From an uncultured Eubacteriales bacterium (lineage in GTDB: Bacteria; Bacillota; Clostridia; Oscillospirales; CAG-272), in contig CAKSLR010000007.1 of assembly GCA_934467435.1 (NCBI GenBank), forward strand, positions 1 to 27,339: a stretch of DNA of 27,339 nucleotides, in the 5' to 3' direction. The notes below the pieces were generated by a model that did not search any database, was not told where the DNA came from, and was given only the letters and a program-made list of their open reading frames with translations. Shown here piece by piece: positions 22,125-27,339 of this stretch. The position numbers were made by a program, and so were the translations under genes. How positions within the stretch are numbered: the first letter of the stretch is position 1; every line of letters begins with the position of its first letter.

Positions 22125-23438
22125 ATGAGCCGTAAAGAAGAGATCCTTTATCATATCGAATCGGAGCAGGAGGAACTGGATGCCTATGAAGCCAAGCAGG
22201 TGGAAGCCCACCGCAAAGGAAACGTGACCCTGCGCGTGACCGACCACGCGGGAAACCCCGTGCGGGATGCCCACGTGCGCCTGACCCTGAAGAACCATGC
22301 TTTCCGCCACGGGGCAAACCTGTTTATGCTGGAGGAACTGGAGACCCCTGAAAAGAACGAACAGTACAAAGAAAAATTTATCGCAGCGTTCAATATGGCG
22401 ACCCTGCCCTTTTACTGGGACACGCTGGAGCCGACCGAAGGGAAGCCGCGCTACGCTGCCGACAGTGAGAAAGTTTACCGCCGCCCCGCCCCCGACCTGT
22501 GCCTTGCGTTTTGCGAAGCGCACGGCATTGAACCGCGCGAGCATGCGCTGGCGTATGACCACTTCTTTCCCGCATGGTTGCGCGGGCGTTCCGACGCCGA
22601 GGTGAAAGAAAAACTGGAGGCACGCATGGCGGAGATTGCCCGCCGTTATGCCGACAAAATTCCCACCATCGAAGTGACCAACGAAATGAACTGGTGGGAG
22701 GGGGTCAGCCATTTTTATCAGGCAGAAGATTACATGCCCTGGTGCTTCCGCACGGCGGCGCGCTATTTCCCGAACAACCGTCTGGCAATCAATGAGTTCG
22801 GCACCTTCGACCACAACACCGGCAGATGGCAGCAATACTATCTGGTCATCGAAAAACTGCTGCGCGACGGCTGCCGGATTGACGAAATCGGCATGCAGTT
22901 CCACAACTTCATCCGGCGGGAGGCAGAGAAGGACAGCGCCCGCCGCTTCTACGACCCCCGCCACATTCTTGCGGTGCTGGACGATTACGCGACGCTTAAC
23001 CGCCCGATTGAAATCTCGGAAATCACCATTCCCGCCTATTCGAACAGCGCGGAGGACGAGGAGATTCAGGCGCGGCTGATCGAGCGGCTGTACCGAACCT
23101 GGTTCTCTCACCCCACCGTCAACCACGCCATTTACTGGAACCTGGTCGACGGTTACGCCTACGGCGCGGTGCAGGGAGATATGAGCGCCGGGGAGAACTA
23201 CTACCACGGAGGTCTTTTGCGCTTTGACCTTTCCCCAAAGCCTGCCTATGACGTGATCTGCGACCTCTTCCGTCACCGCTACCACACAGACGAGCGCGCC
23301 GTAACCGATGCCGACGGCTGCGTGACGCTGCGTGGCTTCTTCGGAGATTACGCCGTTCATGCCGAGAAAAACGGCACGGCAGCGGACGGAACGCTTTCCC
23401 TTTGCCAAGACGGAGATCGCGCTACCCTTCTCCTCTGA
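22125..23438 (+). CDS. GH10-family glycosidase (endo-beta-xylanase-like), cytoplasmic
   Basis: 437 aa, no signal peptide. Residues about 1-50 are helical and charged, then a beta-rich segment leads into the GH10 barrel. The proton donor is Glu187 (EVTNEMNWW) and the nucleophile Glu299 (IEISEITIP). The usual family pair around these sites is WDVVNE and ITELD, so this is a divergent GH10. The C-terminal part after about 390 has a small beta domain. GH10 enzymes hydrolyse xylan or aryl-xylobiosides. A cytoplasmic form would act on imported xylo-oligosaccharides; exact substrate unknown. It is divergent from an AraC-family gene. The SD is GGAGG with ATG about 9 nt later. A strong terminator follows. 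Confidence 0.85.
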   Translation: MSRKEEILYHIESEQEELDAYEAKQVEAHRKGNVTLRVTDHAGNPVRDAHVRLTLKNHAFRHGANLFMLEELETPEKNEQYKEKFIAAFNMATLPFYWDTLEPTEGKPRYAADSEKVYRRPAPDLCLAFCEAHGIEPREHALAYDHFFPAWLRGRSDAEVKEKLEARMAEIARRYADKIPTIEVTNEMNWWEGVSHFYQAEDYMPWCFRTAARYFPNNRLAINEFGTFDHNTGRWQQYYLVIEKLLRDGCRIDEIGMQFHNFIRREAEKDSARRFYDPRHILAVLDDYATLNRPIEISEITIPAYSNSAEDEEIQARLIERLYRTWFSHPTVNHAIYWNLVDGYAYGAVQGDMSAGENYYHGGLLRFDLSPKPAYDVICDLFRHRYHTDERAVTDADGCVTLRGFFGDYAVHAEKNGTAADGTLSLCQDGDRATLLL

Positions 23439-23448
23439 CCGGGAACCG

Positions 23449-23496
23449 AAAACACCCCTGCCGGGGCGGCTTGCCGCCCCGGCAGGGGTGTTTTTT
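23449..23496. terminator. Bidirectional terminator after the GH10 gene
   Basis: A-tract 23449-23452, very long stem (23453-23470 with 23473-23490, two-base apical gap), T-tract 23491-23496. It ends GH10 and, in the opposite direction, the possible small minus-strand gene. Confidence 0.9.
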
Positions 23497-23684
23497 CAGA
23501 TTTCTTTGCCGGGTGTGCGCGGGGGAAATTCAGGGGGAAACGGTACCCCCATCTCGGTGTGCGCCCGGTTCGGCACGGGCGGATCGCCCACCGGCGGACG
23601 ATGGGGATTCTCTTTCCCGGGGAAGTCTTTTACGCTTTTCGGCGTGCCGGATGGCAGTTTATCGGTTTCGTTTTTTTCTTTCAT
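23496..23684 (-). CDS. Possible 62-aa proline-rich protein
   Basis: 62 aa starting MKEKNETDKL, rich in Pro, Lys and Gly with motifs HRPPVGDPPVP and FPPEFPPRTPG, and no cysteine or membrane segment. SD-like AGGTGA lies 5 nt before ATG 23684; an in-frame ATG at 23690 is also possible. Its stop falls in the T/A-tract of the shared terminator, which is the arrangement of real genes here. No clear promoter was found on the minus strand; the gap to rsmF-like (23834) is about 150 bp. It is otherwise the only content of bases 23497-23773. I recognise no family. It may be a spurious ORF. Confidence 0.5.
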   Translation of the reverse strand: MKEKNETDKLPSGTPKSVKDFPGKENPHRPPVGDPPVPNRAHTEMGVPFPPEFPPRTPGKEI

Positions 23685-23773
23685 ATCCATCACCTCACCC
23701 CCAGTATGCGCCGCCGCAGGGCGTTTTATGTGCAAAAAACCGACGTGCCGGAGCGGAATGGGCAAAGCGCCCC

Positions 23774-23802
23774 TTGTAAATCGCGCGGCGCTGTGCTACA
23801 AT
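23774..23802 (+). promoter_or_regulatory. Promoter of the RNA methyltransferase gene
   Basis: TTGTAA (23774-23779), 17 bp, TACAAT (23797-23802), with TGC extended -10. It overlaps the ATG at 23801, which shows that the real start codon must lie downstream, at 23834. Confidence 0.78.
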
Positions 23803-23833
23803 GAAAGAAAACCATACGGAAGGAAAGACCGCC

Positions 23834-25180
23834 ATGTTACCCCCTGCCTTTTGTGCGCGTATGCAGCGCCTGCTTGCCGAGGATTATCCCGCATTTCTGC
23901 ACGAAATGACCCAAGAGCCACCACGCCACGCCTACCGCGTAAACCCCTGCAAAGCGCCGGATGCGGCGGCGGTACACGCCGCCCTCGGGGGAGAGGCGAT
24001 TCCCTATGCCGAAAGCGGTTACCTGACCCCGAGCGAAAAGATCGGCACCAGCCCCTACCACCACGCGGGGGCGATCTATTCCCAGGACCCCGGCGCCATG
24101 GCGACCGTTGCCGCGCTGGCAGAAATCGACCTGCGCGGGGCGCGGGTACTTGATGTTTGCGCCGCACCCGGCGGAAAAAGCGCGCAGCTTGCCGCCGCCG
24201 TGGGGCGGGAGGGCGCGCTGGTGCTTTGCGAATATGTGCCGGCACGCTGCAAAATTCTTGTGGGGAACGTGGAGCGGCTGGGGATTCCGAACGCCCTGAT
24301 ACGGAACACGGATGCGGGCACGCTGGCAGCCGACTACCCGGACGGGTTTGACCTGACGCTGGTGGACGCGCCCTGCTCGGGCGAGGGAATGTTCCGCAAA
24401 AGCGAAGAAGCGCGCGCGGGGTGGAGCGTGGAAACCGTGCGGCACTGCGCCGCCCGGCAAAAGGAAATTTTGGCGCACGCCGCGCGCACGGTACGCCCGG
24501 GCGGCTACCTGCTCTACGCGACCTGCACCTTCTCGGAGGAAGAAAACGAAGAGGTCGTTCTGGATTTTCTTGCCGCGCACCCCGCGTTTTCCACCGTGCC
24601 GGTGGCGGGCGCCGTACAGGCATGCACGGCGCCCGGGCTGCGCGGGCTGCACGACGCGCGGAGGTTTTACCCCCACCTGGCGCCGGGGGAGGGGCAGTTC
24701 TTTGCCCTGATGCGACGAAGCGGGGCGGCGAACGTCGCCGCCCCCGCCTACCGGGACGCCGCGGGGATGCCGAAAAAAGAAGAACACGCGCTGCTTGCCG
24801 CTTTTTTTGCGGATGCGTGCGGGGATGCCCGCATGGCGGACAGTGTGCGCACGCTTGGCGGCAAACTGATTCTGCCGCCCCCGCTCCCCCTCCCTGCCCG
24901 CACCGTTTTTGCGGCGGGCGTGCTGTGCGGCGAAGTGCGCGGACGGGTGTTTTTCCCGCACCACCAACTCTTCTCTGCCTACGGGCAGCGCTTCCGGCGG
25001 CAGATTTCCCTCACGGCAAATGACCCCCGCCTGCCGCTTTACCTGCACGGGGACGTGATTCCCGCCACCGACGCCCCCGCCGGCTACGCCTGCGTGCAGT
25101 TTGAAGGCTGCCCGCTCGGCGGGGCGAAAGTGGTGGAAGGGATTGCCAAAAACCTCTACCCGAAAGGACTGCGGCAATAA
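23834..25180 (+). CDS. RsmF/NOP2-Sun-type rRNA (cytosine-C5) methyltransferase
   Basis: 448-aa SAM-dependent RNA m5C methyltransferase. The N-terminal region has EPPRHAYRVNP, a NOL1/NOP2 mark. The SAM site is DVCAAPGGKSAQLA (about 108-121). The two catalytic cysteines are Cys181 in DAPCSGEGMFRK and Cys231 in YATCTFSEEENE. The C-terminal third (VFFPHHQLFSAYGQRF, GCPLGGAKVVEGIAKNLYPKGLRQ) is the RsmF-type RNA-binding addition. Its rRNA target is probably a 16S cytosine, by family. The start 23834 follows AAGGA (23820-23824) by 9 nt; the ATG at 23801 lies on the -10 box. The AraC gene follows 31 bp later, so the two may be co-transcribed. Confidence 0.9.
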   Translation: MLPPAFCARMQRLLAEDYPAFLHEMTQEPPRHAYRVNPCKAPDAAAVHAALGGEAIPYAESGYLTPSEKIGTSPYHHAGAIYSQDPGAMATVAALAEIDLRGARVLDVCAAPGGKSAQLAAAVGREGALVLCEYVPARCKILVGNVERLGIPNALIRNTDAGTLAADYPDGFDLTLVDAPCSGEGMFRKSEEARAGWSVETVRHCAARQKEILAHAARTVRPGGYLLYATCTFSEEENEEVVLDFLAAHPAFSTVPVAGAVQACTAPGLRGLHDARRFYPHLAPGEGQFFALMRRSGAANVAAPAYRDAAGMPKKEEHALLAAFFADACGDARMADSVRTLGGKLILPPPLPLPARTVFAAGVLCGEVRGRVFFPHHQLFSAYGQRFRRQISLTANDPRLPLYLHGDVIPATDAPAGYACVQFEGCPLGGAKVVEGIAKNLYPKGLRQ

Positions 25181-25211
25181 AAAAAGCCCTGCGGGCGAAA
25201 GGAGTTTTTTC
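25181..25211 (+). other. Short hairpin and SD before the TTG-start AraC gene
   Basis: GCCC (25186-25189) can pair with GGGC (25193-25196) inside A- and T-tracts. It sits directly before AAAGGAG (25198-25204). It looks like a worn terminator now serving as an intergenic spacer between rsmF-like and araC-like genes. Confidence 0.35.
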
Positions 25212-26072
25212 TTGAACAAGATCCATACGCTACAACTGGAGGCACTTCCGCCCTACGAATTTTCGTTTTACCTGGCGGACCGCCCCGAAATGCAGGCGGC
25301 ACGGGTCTTTCCCTGCCATGTGCACGACACGCTGGAGGTTTATCTGCTGCTGGAGGGCGACATTTCCTTTTCGGTGGAGAGAAACGTCTATCGTCTCCTC
25401 CCGGGGGATGTGATTCTCTCCCGCCCGAACGAAATGCACAACTGCATCCAGAACAGCCCCTCGCCCCACCGCCATATGTGCTTCTGGTTCACCCCGACCA
25501 GCCCCTTTTTGTTCGGGGATCTGACGGAACACCGGTTCGGGGAGGGCAACTGCCTTTCCCTTGCCCCCGCGGAACTCGACCGCATTTACGAAACGGCAAA
25601 GGAACTGACCGCGACTGAGGACCGAATGCGGTTATATCTGTTTTCCCTCCTGCTGCTGGACGCGCTGCGCCGCAATCCCCGCCTGCGGGAGGGCAGCCGG
25701 GTGGAACTGCCGCCCGTGCTGCGCGACATTCTTTCGGATATGGACGCGCATTATACCGAAAACATCCGCCTGGATGTGTTCGCCGCCCGCCATTTTATCA
25801 GCCCCAGCACCATGGGGCGGCTGTTTGCCTCCTACCTGCACACCACGCCGCGCGCCTACCTGGAGACCAAGCGGCTGGCGTACTCCCGCGTGCTGCTGCG
25901 CAACGGCGCCCGGGTGAGCGACGCGGGGGAGGCGGCGGGGTTCCCCGATGATTCCGCCTTTATCCGGCTGTTCCGTCGTCGGTTCGGCATGACGCCGCAT
26001 CACTACAAGACGGCGCCCCCCGTTGAATTTTCCCGATTACGGTATGAAGATAAAGAAGAATCCCCAACGTAA
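25212..26072 (+). CDS. AraC-family regulator with TTG start codon
   Basis: 286 aa. The start is TTG 25212, 7 nt after AAAGGAG (25198-25204). The next in-frame ATG upstream (25101) lies inside the methyltransferase gene. The N-terminal cupin-like sensor has His36, His38, Glu42 and His76 (FPCHVHDTLEVYLLLEG, SRPNEMHNC), a metal- or sugar-binding pattern. The C-terminal double HTH (about 175-275) has VFAARHFISPSTMGRLFASY and AGFPDDSAFIRLFRRRFGMTPHHY. The last 37 codons overlap the convergent MFS gene by 113 bp. It may regulate the MFS gene or other unlinked targets; this is inference. The protein tail after PHHY (about 15 residues) is not part of the domain. Confidence 0.9.
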   Translation: MNKIHTLQLEALPPYEFSFYLADRPEMQAARVFPCHVHDTLEVYLLLEGDISFSVERNVYRLLPGDVILSRPNEMHNCIQNSPSPHRHMCFWFTPTSPFLFGDLTEHRFGEGNCLSLAPAELDRIYETAKELTATEDRMRLYLFSLLLLDALRRNPRLREGSRVELPPVLRDILSDMDAHYTENIRLDVFAARHFISPSTMGRLFASYLHTTPRAYLETKRLAYSRVLLRNGARVSDAGEAAGFPDDSAFIRLFRRRFGMTPHHYKTAPPVEFSRLRYEDKEESPT

Positions 26073-27303
26073 TCAGCAACCCGATGGCGGAAAGCACCTG
26101 TTGCGCATAAACCGAAATGCCAAAGAAACGGTTGCCCGATGCCTGAATGTGAGACACGAGCGCACTTGCCGTAAGGGTGGAAAGAAAACCGAGCGTACCC
26201 GCAAGGGTGTTTTTGAGGGCAAGGGCACCGGTGCGGTTCTCGGGCGCTACGTAATCATAGATCAGGTTGATCTCTCCGCTGTTGACCCCCGCCATGCCGA
26301 TGGCGTTCAGCACGTAATAGACCGTATAGAACACCTTGCCGTTTGCCGGCACGGTGAACATATTGACAAGGAAGCCGAGCGCCTCAATGGCGTAACAGAT
26401 TTTGAGCATGGTGGCAAAAGAAAAGCGGTCGGCAAGACGCCCGAAGGGGCGGGAGCAGAGCGAACGCGCGATGCTGTACGCCACCGAAAGCAGCGCCACA
26501 AAGGTCAGGCTGAACCCCAGTTCCCGGTTCTGATAGGTGCCGAAAAAGGGCATGGTGGCATAGTTTGCCACACTCCAGAGCACGGAAATTGCCACCACCC
26601 GCAGCAGGTTGCGGTCGGCAAACAGTTGCCGCAGTTCGTCGGCGGGGTGGCGTTCGCGCCGGGGAGTTGGCTTCTCTTTGGAAAAGACCAGGGTCAGCGT
26701 ATGCAGCGCCGAAAGCACGCAGATGGTGATCGCGCAAAGCAGGAAGGCGGCGTACACGTTCCCCGCGTCATAATACCGGTCGCAAAGGGAGCCCATGACC
26801 ATGGAGAAGGTCATGCCGCCGAGCAGCGAAACCATTTCTTTGGTGGCGGTAAAGCGCCCGCGCGCCCCATCCGGTACCAGTGTCATGTACCAGTTGATCT
26901 TCGGGGATGAGATGATGTTGGAAATCACCTGCCCGAGCAGCAGACAGACCGTAAAAAGGGCAATCTTTCCCCCCGGTGCAAGCGGCAGAAACGGAATGGC
27001 ATACACCAGTGCATAAAACACCTGCCCGACGATGTGAAGCGCCGTGACCCAGTGTTTGACCGGCGTGCGCCCCGCAAGGAAGATGGAAACGAACTGAAAC
27101 CCCGACCCGAGCGAAACAAACGCGCTGACAATGCCGGTTTCGGCATCGCTCATGCCGATGGCGGTGGTCACACGGGCAAGAAATGCCCCGGTGAGCAGAA
27201 GCGAGATCCAATATTCCAACGCCGCCTCAAGAATATACAGAAAGCGGCTTTTGCGGTAAGGGTCGGTTTCCGGGCGGGTAACGGTCGGTGTGACGTGTTG
27301 CAT
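25960..27303 (-). CDS. MFS transporter, sugar- or drug-like
   Basis: 447 aa, about twelve hydrophobic segments. N-terminal half: YILEAALEYWISLLLTGAFL, with a SDAETGIVSAFVSLGSGFQFVSIF stretch. The central loop (about 215-235, KEKPTPRRERHPADEL) is basic. The C-terminal half has SRPFGRLADRFSFA and NSGEINLIYDYVAPENRTGALA. The fold is that of MFS permeases; substrate not readable, sugars or efflux both possible. Start 27303: AAGAGGG lies 5 nt before ATG, and a probable -10 at 27330 is at the window edge. Its last 37 codons run antisense to the AraC gene, covering part of the last helix and a Cys/Ser-rich tail (SCSDAASCRTDDGTAG). Confidence 0.88.
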   Translation of the reverse strand: MQHVTPTVTRPETDPYRKSRFLYILEAALEYWISLLLTGAFLARVTTAIGMSDAETGIVSAFVSLGSGFQFVSIFLAGRTPVKHWVTALHIVGQVFYALVYAIPFLPLAPGGKIALFTVCLLLGQVISNIISSPKINWYMTLVPDGARGRFTATKEMVSLLGGMTFSMVMGSLCDRYYDAGNVYAAFLLCAITICVLSALHTLTLVFSKEKPTPRRERHPADELRQLFADRNLLRVVAISVLWSVANYATMPFFGTYQNRELGFSLTFVALLSVAYSIARSLCSRPFGRLADRFSFATMLKICYAIEALGFLVNMFTVPANGKVFYTVYYVLNAIGMAGVNSGEINLIYDYVAPENRTGALALKNTLAGTLGFLSTLTASALVSHIQASGNRFFGISVYAQQVLSAIGLLITLGILLYLHTVIGKIQRGAPSCSDAASCRTDDGTAG

Positions 27304-27329
27304 GGGAACCCTCTTTTTGTTTTTTCTCC

Positions 27330-27335
27330 ATCATA
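27330..27335 (-). promoter_or_regulatory. -10 box of the MFS gene
   Basis: Minus strand TATGAT (complement of 27330-27335), preceded by TGC (extended -10). The -35 would lie beyond the window. Confidence 0.5.
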
Positions 27336-27339
27336 GCAC

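Noticed and set aside
1..27339. CRISPR arrays, insertion sequences, phage or integrase genes
   Set aside because: No regularly spaced repeats, terminal inverted repeats around a transposase, or recognisable mobile-element genes were seen on either strand.

Overview
The window looks like chromosome of a fairly high-GC, uncultured anaerobic Clostridia-type Firmicute, probably from an animal gut. This rests on family resemblance, not on a marker phylogeny. The pointers are a TGS-less ThrS, a YtvI-like permease, a DUF6110-like protein paired with an odd P1B ATPase, a zinc-ribbon L28, near-consensus TTGACA/TATAAT promoters with 16-17 bp spacers, and strong SD sites. No phage, transposon, integrase or CRISPR sequence was seen. 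Gene density is high, and many convergent gene pairs share one symmetrical A-tract/stem/T-tract terminator.

Layout. 1-2641: promoter, small membrane-anchored protein and a heavy-metal P-type ATPase. 2685-2949: tRNA-Gln (minus) with its promoter and two minus-strand terminators. 3004-4782: thrS. 4825-7547 (minus): operon of a small one-TM protein, a CE2-type esterase lipoprotein and a PHP phosphoesterase. 7673-8022: rpmB. 8075-8890: alpha/beta hydrolase, convergent with a YtvI-like AI-2E permease (8861-9991). 10063-11085: cyclophilin plus a DUF5662-like protein. 11125-13317 (minus): MscL with an unusual Ala/Glu-rich arm, and a membrane-anchored PrsA/SurA-like foldase. 13486-15930: polar amino-acid ABC importer. 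15971-20080 (minus): GH35 beta-galactosidase, GH109 and N-acetylhexosamine 1-kinase. 20286-21992: two convergent AraC regulators. 22125-23438: GH10 glycosidase. 23496-23684 (minus): possible 62-aa Pro-rich protein. 23834-26072: RsmF/NOP-type RNA methyltransferase and a third AraC regulator. 25960-27303 (minus): MFS transporter overlapping that regulator.

The most coherent system is the nahK-GH109-GH35 operon with a divergent AraC gene. None of the three enzymes has a signal peptide, so an imported Gal-beta-1,3-HexNAc or alpha-GalNAc oligosaccharide could be split in the cytoplasm and its HexNAc captured as the 1-phosphate. This would be a hydrolytic counterpart of the bifidobacterial GNB/LNB phosphorylase route. 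With the GH10 enzyme, the CE2 esterase, the alpha/beta hydrolase and three AraC regulators, the right half reads as a glycan-foraging region inserted among housekeeping genes.
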